This document shows, piece after piece, positions 56,213 to 64,000 of a DNA stretch of 64,000 nt (its first letter is position 1; every line of letters begins with the position of its first letter). Below the pieces are notes generated by a model, which saw only the letters and a program-made list of their open reading frames with translations, searched no databases and was not told where the DNA came from. The position numbers and the translations under genes are program-made. The DNA is from Pseudomonas furukawaii (GTDB taxonomy: Bacteria; Pseudomonadota; Gammaproteobacteria; Pseudomonadales; Pseudomonadaceae), in assembly GCF_002355475.1 (NCBI RefSeq), contig NZ_AP014862.1, forward strand, positions 4,960,001-5,024,000. The letters run 5' to 3'.

Positions 56213-57109
56213 TCACCCCCTTGGGTGGTGGCGGGCGTGGAGTTCCTGCAGGCGGGCGCGGGCGATATGGGTGTAGATCTGGGTGGTGGACAGGTCGCTG
56301 TGCCCCAGCAGCATCTGCACCACCCGCAGGTCGGCGCCATGGTTCAGCAAATGGGTGGCGAAGGCATGGCGCAAGGTGTGGGGCGACAGCGATTTACCGA
56401 TGCCCGCCACCTTCGCGTGGTGCTTGATACGGTGCCAGAAGGTCTGCCGGGTCATCTGCTCGCCCCGGAGGCTGGGGAAGAGCACGTCGCTCGGCTTGCC
56501 ATCCAGCAGGAAGGGGCGCGCCTCGCGGACGTGGCGTTCGATCCAGGCGATGGCCTCCTCCCCCATGGGCACCAATCGCTCCTTGCTGCCCTTGCCGAAC
56601 ACCTTGATCACCCCCTGGCGCAGGTTGACCTGTTCCAGGGTGAGGCTGACCAGCTCGGTCACCCGCAGGCCGCAGGCGTAGAGCACCTCCAGCATGGCCC
56701 GGTCCCGCAGGCCGATGGGGTCGTCCAGCTCGGGCGCCTGAAGCAGGGCTTCGACGTCCGCTTCCGAGAGCGACTTGGGCAAGGGCCGCCCCAGTTGCGG
56801 CAGGTCCACCTGCAGGGTCGGATCCTCGACGATCAGGTTTTCCGCCAGCAGGAAGCGGTAGAAGCCCCGCAGGCCGGACAGGAAGCGCGCCGTGGAACGC
56901 GCCTTGTAGCCCTGCTCCAGGCGCCAGGCGAGATGATCGAGAATCAGGTCCCGGCCGGCCCGGTCCAGGGCAAGGCCGCGCTCACCCAGCCAGCCGTTGA
57001 AGTGGGCCAGGTCGCTGCGATAGGCGGAGCGGGTGTGCTCGGAGAGCCCCTTCTCCAGCCAGAGGGCGTCGAGGAATCGGTCGATCAGGGGGTGGTCGAG
57101 GGCAGGCAT
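56213..57109 (-). CDS. xerD: Site-specific tyrosine recombinase XerD
   Basis: XerD with XerC resolves chromosome dimers at dif, activated by FtsK. The 298-residue protein shows the complete catalytic set at the classical positions: Arg149 (CGLRVTEL), Lys173 (GKGSKER), His244 and Arg247 (SPHTLRHAF), His270 (LLGHSDLS) and nucleophile Tyr279 (TQIYTH). The N-terminal SAM-like core-binding domain starts LDHPLIDRFLDALWLEKGL. The ATG at 57109 gives MPALDHPL, matching the P. aeruginosa start; the in-frame ATG at 57127 would add six residues. dsbC lies downstream. Confidence 0.97.
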   Translation of the reverse strand: MPALDHPLIDRFLDALWLEKGLSEHTRSAYRSDLAHFNGWLGERGLALDRAGRDLILDHLAWRLEQGYKARSTARFLSGLRGFYRFLLAENLIVEDPTLQVDLPQLGRPLPKSLSEADVEALLQAPELDDPIGLRDRAMLEVLYACGLRVTELVSLTLEQVNLRQGVIKVFGKGSKERLVPMGEEAIAWIERHVREARPFLLDGKPSDVLFPSLRGEQMTRQTFWHRIKHHAKVAGIGKSLSPHTLRHAFATHLLNHGADLRVVQMLLGHSDLSTTQIYTHIARARLQELHARHHPRG

Positions 57110-57186
57110 GTTTCCACTGACAGGCATTCGGATCGGGCTAGTCTTCCATGGGCGACAGCCGATTTCACCCTCGAGAAGGAGCCTCG

Positions 57187-59025
57187 ATGAGCGAACACCA
57201 CATCCTGCTGGGTCTGGGTGGCATCGGCGCTGCCGCGTTGTTCGGCCAGTGGCTGGCCTGGCGCCTGCGCCTGCCGGCGATCCTCTTCCTGCTGCTGGCC
57301 GGCATCCTGGCGGGGCCGGTGACCGGGCTGCTGGACCCGCAAGCCTTGTTCGGCCCCCTGCTGTTCCCCCTGATTTCTCTGTCGGTGGCGCTGATCCTGT
57401 TCGAAGGCAGCCTGACCCTGCACCTCTCCGAGTGGCGGGAGATCGGCAGCGTCGTGCAGCGCATGGTGACGCTGGGCGCGTTGATCACCTGGGCGGTGAT
57501 CGCCGTCGCCACCCATTGGCTGCTGGGCTTTTCCTGGGAGCTGGCGCTGCTGTTCGGCACCCTGACGCTGGTCACCGGCCCAACGGTGATAGTGCCGATG
57601 CTGCGGGTGATGCGCCCGCGCAGCTCGATCGCCAACATCCTGCGCTGGGAAGGCATCGTCATCGATCCCATCGGCGCGTTGCTGGCCGTGGTGGTGTTCA
57701 GCTTCATCGTCAGCCAGGGCGACGGCGGCTGGGCGGCCAGCCTCTCCACCTTCGCCGCCGTCATCGCTTGCGGCACCCTGCTGGGCGCAGCCGGGGGCTG
57801 GCTGTTCGGCGTGGTGCTGCGTCGCCACTGGCTGCCGGAGTACCTGCAGAACCTGGCGGCCCTTGCAGCGGTGCTAGGGGTCTTCATCAGCGCCAACCTG
57901 CTGGTTCATGAGTCCGGCCTGCTGGCGGTCACGGTCATGGGCATGGGCCTGGCCAACATGCGCGGCGTGGATGTGCGGCCCATCCTGCATTTCAAGGAGA
58001 ACCTCAGCGTGCTGCTGATTTCCGGTCTGTTCATCCTGCTGGCGGCACGCCTGGATTTCGCGGCGCTGGTGGCCATGGGCCCCGCCACCCTGTTGCTGCT
58101 GGCGGTGATCCAGTTCATCGCCCGGCCGCTGAACATCGCCGTCAGCACATGGGGCTCCAGCCTCGACTGGCGAGAGCGCGCCCTGCTCGCCTGGATCGCG
58201 CCACGGGGCATAGTCGCGGCGGCGGTGTCGGCCATCTTCGCCCTGCGCCTGCAGGAGTCCGGCCACGACCAGGCCCATCTGCTGGTACCACTGACCTTCC
58301 TGGTGATCATCGGCACCGTGGTACTGCAAAGCGCCACCGCCCGCCCATTGGCGCGGCTGCTGAAGGTGGCCGAGCCGGCGCCCTCGGGCTTTCTCATCAT
58401 CGGCGCCAATCCGGTGGCGCGGGAGTTGGGCAAGGCGCTGCAAAACCTCGGCACCCGCGTGCTGCTGACCGACTCGAGCTGGGAAAACATCCGCGCCGCG
58501 CGCATGGACAACCTGCCTACTTATTTCGGCAATCCCGCCTCCCAGCATGCCGAGGCGCACCTTGACCTGGTGGGCCTGGGACACCTGCTGGCGCTCTCCC
58601 CTTCCAGCGAACTCAATGCGGTGGCCTGCATGCACTTTCGCCACGACTTCAGTGCCCAGCGGCGCTTCACCCTGCCCAGCGGCCAGGAAAGCCGTCGCAG
58701 CGACACGCACCGTGCAAGCGAAACCGTGCGCGGTCGCCACCTGGGCAACCAGCCCCTGACCTTCCCCCAGTTCGCCAGCCGCCTGGCCAAGGGCGCGGAC
58801 GTCCGCACCACAACGCTGACCGCGGCCTTCGGCTGGGAGGATTACCAGGCGCTGCACGGCCACCGCGCGACGGTGTTGCTGGCCCGGGATCCCCGTGGCT
58901 GGGTCCACCTGGCCGGGCAGCCGCTGGATTTCACGCCGGACAGGGATTGGACCCTGGTGGCGCTGATCGAAACCGAGGAAGCGCCCGGTGTGGCCGCTGA
59001 TTGCGCCCTCGCCCAATTACAGTGA
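57187..59025 (+). CDS. CPA1-type cation:proton antiporter with Rossmann regulatory domain
   Basis: A 612-residue protein. The first ~390 residues contain about twelve membrane helices of a Na+(K+)/H+ exchanger (LFPLISLSVALILFEGSLTL; TLVTGPTVIVPMLRVMRP; EGIVIDPIGALLAVVVFSF). The cytoplasmic end begins with a Rossmann segment (PSGFLIIGANPVARELGKALQNLGTRVLLTDSS) resembling an RCK_N/TrkA-N domain without a recognisable RCK_C. A conserved C-terminal part ends at 612. The ATG at 57187 follows AAGGAG. It diverges from xerD as in P. aeruginosa. Cytoplasmic pH or sodium homeostasis is expected; the ion preference is not decidable. Confidence 0.92.
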   Translation: MSEHHILLGLGGIGAAALFGQWLAWRLRLPAILFLLLAGILAGPVTGLLDPQALFGPLLFPLISLSVALILFEGSLTLHLSEWREIGSVVQRMVTLGALITWAVIAVATHWLLGFSWELALLFGTLTLVTGPTVIVPMLRVMRPRSSIANILRWEGIVIDPIGALLAVVVFSFIVSQGDGGWAASLSTFAAVIACGTLLGAAGGWLFGVVLRRHWLPEYLQNLAALAAVLGVFISANLLVHESGLLAVTVMGMGLANMRGVDVRPILHFKENLSVLLISGLFILLAARLDFAALVAMGPATLLLLAVIQFIARPLNIAVSTWGSSLDWRERALLAWIAPRGIVAAAVSAIFALRLQESGHDQAHLLVPLTFLVIIGTVVLQSATARPLARLLKVAEPAPSGFLIIGANPVARELGKALQNLGTRVLLTDSSWENIRAARMDNLPTYFGNPASQHAEAHLDLVGLGHLLALSPSSELNAVACMHFRHDFSAQRRFTLPSGQESRRSDTHRASETVRGRHLGNQPLTFPQFASRLAKGADVRTTTLTAAFGWEDYQALHGHRATVLLARDPRGWVHLAGQPLDFTPDRDWTLVALIETEEAPGVAADCALAQLQ

Positions 59026-59059
59026 GGGGCGGGTGTTCTCCACCCTGACCACTCGCCCC
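59026..59059 (+). terminator. Imperfect hairpin after the antiporter gene
   Basis: GGGGCGGGTG and CACTCGCCCC pair over ten bases with one mismatch around a 14-base loop, starting directly after the stop codon. There is no T-run. Confidence 0.35.
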
Positions 59060-59271
59060 TGGGCATTGCTCATCCACCCGCGTGACACGCACGAGAAAGC
59101 CACCCGGATTGACGCCATCAAGTAGGAAAAATCCGCAAAAATACTGGGAAACAACTGAAACTCGCACACAAAGGCACTGACTGCGTAGGCCCTGGAAAGG
59201 CACTGGGATACTTTCACATCGCGACGTTCAGGGTCGCGATCCGGATCCCCAGTCATCCCCAGGAAACCATC

Positions 59272-62200
59272 ATGTGCCTTCGCCTTCTGGTGCGTCTTGT
59301 GCTCATCGCCTCGACCCTATCGCAATCAGTTCTCGCGGCCCCGGAGGTCCTGCTGCTGGGCGCGCGCTCCCTGGCTTTCGGGGATGACCTCCAGCTCGAC
59401 GAGGCGGACCGGCAATGGCTGCGGGACAAGGCCGAACTGCGCCTGGCGATCGCCGATGACCTGCCGCCCTTCGACATCACCTCCAGCGGTGGAGAGTACG
59501 AAGGCCTGACCGCCGATATCGCAGGCTTGCTGTCCCGGCAGTTGGCGATCCCCGTGCGCATCCTGCGTTACCCGAGCCGGGCCGAAGCCTCCCGGGCGAT
59601 CATCCAGGGAGACGCCGACCTGCTCAGCAGCTCAAACGACTTCGAACGCCGCGACCCGCGCCTGGTGCTGTCCAGACCCTACGCGCCGGACCGCCCCAGC
59701 CTGATCGCCCGGCAAGGGGACAAGCGCGACTGGCCGGAAGACCTCGCCGGCGTCCAGGTCGCGATCGTGAGCAACTACCTGCCCCTGGACATGATGCAGA
59801 ACCGCTACCCCGAGGCCATCCTGACGCTCTATCCGAGTACCGCCGCGGCACTCAACTCCGTGCTCAACCGAGAGAACGACCTGTACCTGGGGGACCTGAT
59901 AGTCGCCAACTACCAGATCAACCAGATCTACGAAGACCACCTGCGCATCGCCCGTCTCGCCGACTTCAAGGCCAGCGGGATCGGCTTTGCGGCCTCCCGG
60001 GACCAGCCGCGACTGCTCAGCCTCGTCGACCGGGTGCTCGAGCACATGCCAAGGGGAAACCAGTCGGCACTTCTCAAGCGCTGGAGCGGCGGCAACAGCC
60101 CAAGCCTGCTCGAACCCGGCCTGACGCTCACCCCCGAGGAAGGGCAATGGCTCCAGCGGCACCCCGTGGTCAAGGTGGTCACCTACGGCAACTATGCGCC
60201 GGTGTCCTTCTTCGACAACGAAGGCAACTACCACGGCATCGCCGCAGACCTGCTCGACCAGATCCGCGCGCGCACCGGACTGCGCTTCGAGATCGTGCGC
60301 ACCACGACCGTGGAGCAAATGATCAACGCCGTGGAACAGGGCAAGGCCGACCTCATTGGCGCGATGAACCGGCAGCGCCTGCTGATGCACGACCTGGACT
60401 CGACTCGCCCCTACATGGAAGTGGCCTTCGCCACCATCACCCGCAACTCCACCAGCGGCCCCGCCCGCCTGGCGGAGCTCAACGGTCGGAAGCTCGCGCT
60501 GACACGTGGCTATCTGCTCACTGACTACCTGGGGGAGAAGCACCCGGGGATCCACCTGGTGGAACAGGATTCGCTGCTCGACACCCTCTCGGCCGTGGCT
60601 CGCGGAGACGCGGATGGGGCGGTGATGTCGACGATAGTCGCCGAGTACTACATCCGCCGAATGTTCTCCGACCAGCTACGAATATCGGAAATCATCGACA
60701 TTCCGCAGGAAAGCATCGCCTTTGGCGTGAAGAAGGAAAACCGGCTGCTCCGATCGATTCTCGACAAGGCAACCGCTGCCATCCCGCCGGATGAACTGTC
60801 GACCCTCGTCAGGCAACGCTGGCGCTCCAACGTGGAGATCAGCGGACCGCGTGAGCCTCTCGATCTTGGCCTGATCTATCGGATCGCGGGAGCGGCCGCT
60901 TTGCTCCTGCTCTTCTTCCTCGCCTGGATCATCTACCTGCGGCGCCAGATGGACCTTCGCAGACGTGCCGAACGGGCGCTCAGCGACCAGTTCAGCCTGA
61001 TGGAGGCGCTGGTCAACGGGACACCGCACCCTATCTATGTGCGGGACAGGGACGGCCGCCTGCTCATGTGCAATGACAACTACCTGGAGGCGCTCCATCT
61101 CAGGCGCGAAGACGTCATTGGCCGGCTACCCCCCGTCACGAAACTGGGCTGCGAGGAGGAGCGCAAGACCCTGTTGGCCGACTATCGGAAGGTCACGGAG
61201 AGCGGCAGCGCACTCCGCTGCGATCGCCAGCTGTACAGCCTCGGCGGCCCCCTGAGCATCTATCACTGGATCGAGCCCTACCGGGACTTCCAAGGCGAGA
61301 TCAAGGGCGTGGTCAGCGGCTGGATCGATATCAGCGAGCGGCTGCGACTGGTCAGGGACCTGCAATCCGCAAAGGAGCGCGCAGATGCCGCGAATCGTGC
61401 CAAGAGCACCTTCCTGGCGACCATGAGCCACGAAATCCGGACACCGATGAACGCCATCATCGGCATGCTGGAGCTGGCACTGGAGCGGGCCGATCGGGGG
61501 GAATTCGACCGTGGCGCCATTGAAGTGGCCCACGGCTCGGCCCGCGACCTGCTGGACCTGATCGGCAATATCCTTGACATCGCACGCATCGAGTCGGGAC
61601 GACTCAATCTGTCACCGGTGCGCGCCAACCTGCGGGAGCAGACCGAGGCGGTAGTCCGGGTGTTCGACGGCCTGGCCCGGCAGAAAAACCTGCGACTGAG
61701 TCTGGATTTCGACCGGCGCGCCGGCGTCGATGTGCTGGTGGACCCGGTCCGTTTCCGGCAGATCCTCGCCAACCTGGTGGGCAACGCCATCAAGTTCACC
61801 GAGGCTGGCGAGGTCTCCATCGAGATCCAGGCGGAGCCAGGGCCGGACAAGCGCCTGGACATCCAGCTCAGGGTGAAGGACACCGGGCCCGGCATGGCCC
61901 ATGAAGACCAGGCTCGCGCGTTCCAGCCCTTTCATCAGGGCCCCGAAGGTACCGCAAGCGGGGGCACGGGCCTGGGCCTGGTCATCTGCCGCACCCTCTG
62001 CGAGATGATGGGCGGCAGCATCCAGCTGGAGAGCGAGCCCGGCCATGGCACCCGGATCAGCGTCGCCCTGAGCCTCCTGGAGCTGGCGCCGCTTCCTCCA
62101 CGCCCCCGGCAGGAAATACCCGTCGAGGCGCTCGAAACCCAATCGCCCCTTAGGGTGCTGGTGGTGGATGACAATCCGGCCAACCGCGAACTGCTCAAGC

Positions 62201-62862
62201 AGCAACTGGAGCATCTCGGGCACCGGGTGATCGAAGCCGAGCATGGCAAGGACGGGCTGAAGCGCTGGAAGCCGGGACGCTTCGACCTGGTGATCAGCGA
62301 CTGCAACATGCCGGTGATGGATGGCTACGCATTGGCCCGCGCCATTCGTGAACGGGAAGCGCGCTGCGGCGGGACGCGGATACCAATCATCGGCTACACC
62401 GCCAATGCCCAGCAGGAGGAACATGAGCGCTGTCGGCGCGCAGGGATGGACGCCTGCCTGTTCAAGCCCATCAGCCTGCGGCAGTTGTCGCAGCAGTTGG
62501 CCATGCTGGAGGAGCAGCCGCTATCCGCAATGCCGGTCGCGAAGACGGGCGGGCTGCTGGATGAGCGGAACCCGGAACTCCGCCAGCACTTCCTCGAGAC
62601 ACTGCTGAACGCCAACCGCAAGGACCTCGAACAACTGCGCGGCCATCTGGCCGCTGGCGAATGGCAGGAGGTTGCCGCAACGGCGCACAAGATCAAGGGA
62701 GCGGCCCGCATCGTCCACGCCGAGGCCCTTTGCCAGAGCTGCGAGGCGCTGGAGGCAGCCTGGAATGATGAAAGACCCTTCGCGGAGCTGGCAGGCCTGG
62801 CGGAACGGCTGGCCGAAGAAGTGGAGCGTCTGGAGGGACAATTGCTGGAAGCGTGCGAGTAG
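59272..62862 (+). CDS. BvgS-type unorthodox hybrid sensor histidine kinase
   Basis: A 1196-residue kinase with multistep phosphorelay. A signal peptide (1-23) is followed by two periplasmic SBP_bac_3 (venus-flytrap) domains at about 50-275 and 295-520, one transmembrane helix (about 536-556), and a PAS domain (about 575-690). A HisKA domain with His720 (ATMSHEIRTPMN) and HATPase (NLVGNAIKFTEAG, DTGPGM, GTGLGL) follow, then a receiver domain with Asp1010 (ISDCNMPVMDG) and an HPt domain with His1139 (AATAHKIKGAAR). This is the architecture of B. pertussis BvgS and P. aeruginosa RocS1. No response regulator gene is adjacent, so it is an orphan whose output lies elsewhere. AGGAAA precedes the ATG at 59272. 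The ligand is unknown. Confidence 0.94.
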   Translation: MCLRLLVRLVLIASTLSQSVLAAPEVLLLGARSLAFGDDLQLDEADRQWLRDKAELRLAIADDLPPFDITSSGGEYEGLTADIAGLLSRQLAIPVRILRYPSRAEASRAIIQGDADLLSSSNDFERRDPRLVLSRPYAPDRPSLIARQGDKRDWPEDLAGVQVAIVSNYLPLDMMQNRYPEAILTLYPSTAAALNSVLNRENDLYLGDLIVANYQINQIYEDHLRIARLADFKASGIGFAASRDQPRLLSLVDRVLEHMPRGNQSALLKRWSGGNSPSLLEPGLTLTPEEGQWLQRHPVVKVVTYGNYAPVSFFDNEGNYHGIAADLLDQIRARTGLRFEIVRTTTVEQMINAVEQGKADLIGAMNRQRLLMHDLDSTRPYMEVAFATITRNSTSGPARLAELNGRKLALTRGYLLTDYLGEKHPGIHLVEQDSLLDTLSAVARGDADGAVMSTIVAEYYIRRMFSDQLRISEIIDIPQESIAFGVKKENRLLRSILDKATAAIPPDELSTLVRQRWRSNVEISGPREPLDLGLIYRIAGAAALLLLFFLAWIIYLRRQMDLRRRAERALSDQFSLMEALVNGTPHPIYVRDRDGRLLMCNDNYLEALHLRREDVIGRLPPVTKLGCEEERKTLLADYRKVTESGSALRCDRQLYSLGGPLSIYHWIEPYRDFQGEIKGVVSGWIDISERLRLVRDLQSAKERADAANRAKSTFLATMSHEIRTPMNAIIGMLELALERADRGEFDRGAIEVAHGSARDLLDLIGNILDIARIESGRLNLSPVRANLREQTEAVVRVFDGLARQKNLRLSLDFDRRAGVDVLVDPVRFRQILANLVGNAIKFTEAGEVSIEIQAEPGPDKRLDIQLRVKDTGPGMAHEDQARAFQPFHQGPEGTASGGTGLGLVICRTLCEMMGGSIQLESEPGHGTRISVALSLLELAPLPPRPRQEIPVEALETQSPLRVLVVDDNPANRELLKQQLEHLGHRVIEAEHGKDGLKRWKPGRFDLVISDCNMPVMDGYALARAIREREARCGGTRIPIIGYTANAQQEEHERCRRAGMDACLFKPISLRQLSQQLAMLEEQPLSAMPVAKTGGLLDERNPELRQHFLETLLNANRKDLEQLRGHLAAGEWQEVAATAHKIKGAARIVHAEALCQSCEALEAAWNDERPFAELAGLAERLAEEVERLEGQLLEACE

Positions 62863-62878
62863 GCATCGCGCAGGCATG

Positions 62879-62914
62879 AAAAAGCCCGCCGCGGTTTCCC
62901 GGGGCGGGCTTTTT
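62879..62914. terminator. Bidirectional terminator between sensor kinase and rplS
   Basis: AAAAAGCCCGCC and GGCGGGCTTTTT form a perfect 12-bp stem with a 12-base loop. A- and T-runs lie at both ends, so it can end the plus-strand kinase transcript and the minus-strand ribosomal-protein/tRNA-methyltransferase operon. Confidence 0.93.
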
Positions 62915-62927
62915 CGAGAAGCAGACC

Positions 62928-63278
62928 TTAGGCCAGCTTCTCCTTGATGCGAGCGGCCTTGCCGGACAGGTCGCGGAGGTAGTACAGCTTGGCCTTGCGT
63001 ACGTCGCCGCGGCGCTTGACGCTCAGGCTGTCAACCAGCGGGGAGTAGGTCTGGAAGGTACGCTCCACACCAACGCCGTTGGAGATCTTACGCACGGTGA
63101 AGGCGCTGTTCAGGCCGCGGTTACGCTTGGCGATGACCACACCTTCGAAGGCCTGCAGGCGGGAACGGTCGCCTTCTTTCACCTTCACTTGAACGATCAC
63201 GGTGTCGCCCGGGGCGAACGCCGGAATCTCTTTGTTCATTTGTTCAGCTTCGATCTGCTGAATGATCTTGTTGGTCAT
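62928..63278 (-). CDS. rplS: Ribosomal protein bL19
   Basis: A 116-residue large-subunit ribosomal protein near the 30S interface. The text [33 protein letters not shown] and [37 protein letters not shown] is diagnostic. The ATG at 63278 follows AGGAGCACAGCG. It ends the rpsP-rimM-trmD-rplS operon, here 44 bp after trmD, and is followed by the bidirectional terminator. Confidence 0.98.
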   Translation of the reverse strand: MTNKIIQQIEAEQMNKEIPAFAPGDTVIVQVKVKEGDRSRLQAFEGVVIAKRNRGLNSAFTVRKISNGVGVERTFQTYSPLVDSLSVKRRGDVRKAKLYYLRDLSGKAARIKEKLA

Positions 63279-63322
63279 CGCTGTGCTCCTAAGGCAGGCC
63301 TTCTGGGCGTGCCATCGATACG

Positions 63323-64000
63323 TTAACTATCGTTCCGCTGGCGGATGTATTCCTCCAGCAGCTTTTTCTCTTCTCCAGAAAGCGAGCGGCAATCCAGAAG
63401 ATCGACCCGACGTTCCCAGGTACGCCCAAGCGCCTGCTGCAAACGCCATCGCCGGATGTGTTCGTGGTTGCCGCTTAGCAGCACCTCCGGAACACGCTTG
63501 CCTGCATACAACTCCGGACGGGTGTAGTGCGGGCAATCGAGCAGGCCATCCGTAAAGGAGTCCTCCTCGGCGGAGTCCGCGTGGCCCAAGGCTCCGGGCA
63601 GCAACCGCGTCACCGCATCGATCAGCACCATGGCCGGCAGCTCACCGCCGGACAGGACGTAATCACCAATCGACCATTCCTCATCGACGTGCTCTTCAAT
63701 GAAGCGCTCGTCGATGCCTTCGTAGCGCCCGGCGATGAGGATCAACGCTTCCTCCTTCGCCAGCTCGCGCACGGCCGCCTGCTTCAGCTGGCGTCCCTGC
63801 GGCGAGAGGTAGATCACCTTCGCCTTCTCCCCTGCCGCTGCCTTGGCTGCCGCCAGGGCCCGCTCCAGGGGCTGGATCTTCATCACCATGCCGGGACCAC
63901 CGCCGAAGGGCCGGTCATCCACCGTCTGGTGGCGGTCCTCGGTGAAGGCCCGCGGATTCCAGCAGTTGAGCTTCAGCAGCCCCTGCTTCACCGCACGACT
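63323..64000 (-). CDS. trmD: tRNA (guanine37-N1)-methyltransferase, 5' end beyond the window
   Basis: TrmD methylates G37 of tRNAs to prevent frameshifting, using S-adenosylmethionine. The visible 225 residues carry the deep trefoil-knot SAM site: [40 protein letters not shown], and then the [10 protein letters not shown] substrate-interacting stretch. The C-terminal helical tRNA-binding domain ends [15 protein letters not shown]. The frame is open to the last base of the window, so the first 25 or so residues are missing. rplS follows on the same strand. Confidence 0.96.
   Translation of the reverse strand, partial: SRAVKQGLLKLNCWNPRAFTEDRHQTVDDRPFGGGPGMVMKIQPLERALAAAKAAAGEKAKVIYLSPQGRQLKQAAVRELAKEEALILIAGRYEGIDERFIEEHVDEEWSIGDYVLSGGELPAMVLIDAVTRLLPGALGHADSAEEDSFTDGLLDCPHYTRPELYAGKRVPEVLLSGNHEHIRRWRLQQALGRTWERRVDLLDCRSLSGEEKKLLEEYIRQRNDS

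Noticed and set aside
56213-57109. XerD as a mobile-element integrase
   Set aside because: Residue positions and synteny with dsbC identify it as the housekeeping dimer-resolution recombinase.

Overview
The window is a high-GC Pseudomonas chromosome segment. The order adk, ppc, a small conserved protein, cadR, cadA ... lysS, prfB, wspR-F-E-D-C-B-A ... recJ ... thrC, hom, dsbC, xerD, a cation:proton antiporter ... rplS, trmD is, from memory, the backbone order of the P. aeruginosa group. Gene starts, ATGA overlaps and REP-type intergenic repeats also fit Pseudomonas. I see no insertion sequence, prophage, rRNA, tRNA or CRISPR array. No gene-free stretch exceeds 300 bases. The longest gaps are about 39046-39319 (one possible small ORF), 59026-59271 (a hairpin) and 55980-56212 (a short hairpin only).

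Layout. 1-11252: adk (partial), ppc, a small conserved protein, a divergent cadmium/zinc/lead module (cadR, MerR-type promoter, cadA), then a minus-strand cluster of an envelope lipoprotein, a MATCAP-like metallopeptidase homologue, an alpha/beta hydrolase, a one-TM protein and a macrodomain protein, followed by a TetR regulator. 11369-14074: lysS and prfB, the latter with its autoregulatory +1 frameshift. 14213-22611: the complete Wsp surface-sensing system, in which receptor WspA, coupling proteins WspB/D, methyltransferase WspC, hybrid kinase WspE and methylesterase WspF control the diguanylate cyclase WspR.

22789-42451 looks like an accessory block between the wsp and recJ anchors. It holds a DUF533 protein; a LysR regulator with a polyamine-type locus (aldehyde dehydrogenase, periplasmic binding protein, ATPase, two permeases, second aldehyde dehydrogenase) matching E. 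coli ydcSTUV-patD with an extra dehydrogenase in front; a secreted NTF2-like protein; a soluble chemoreceptor-like protein with inverted domain order; a cysteine-synthase-like enzyme; a tripartite efflux operon ending in an ion-channel gene; a yeast-type cytosine deaminase; a SulP transporter; and two small VOC/YCII proteins.

42630-52317: recJ, a MarR-like regulator divergent from a 5-oxoprolinase operon (pxpABC) with an NRAMP-fold transporter, YaeQ, a membrane diguanylate cyclase and a CoA transferase. 52337-64000: thrC, hom, dsbC, xerD, the antiporter, an orphan BvgS-type sensor kinase, rplS and trmD (partial). No wholly new system is evident. The most unusual items are the inverted soluble chemoreceptor beside the polyamine locus, the NRAMP-like transporter lacking the metal motifs, the metallopeptidase/macrodomain cluster, and the efflux operon with a channel gene.
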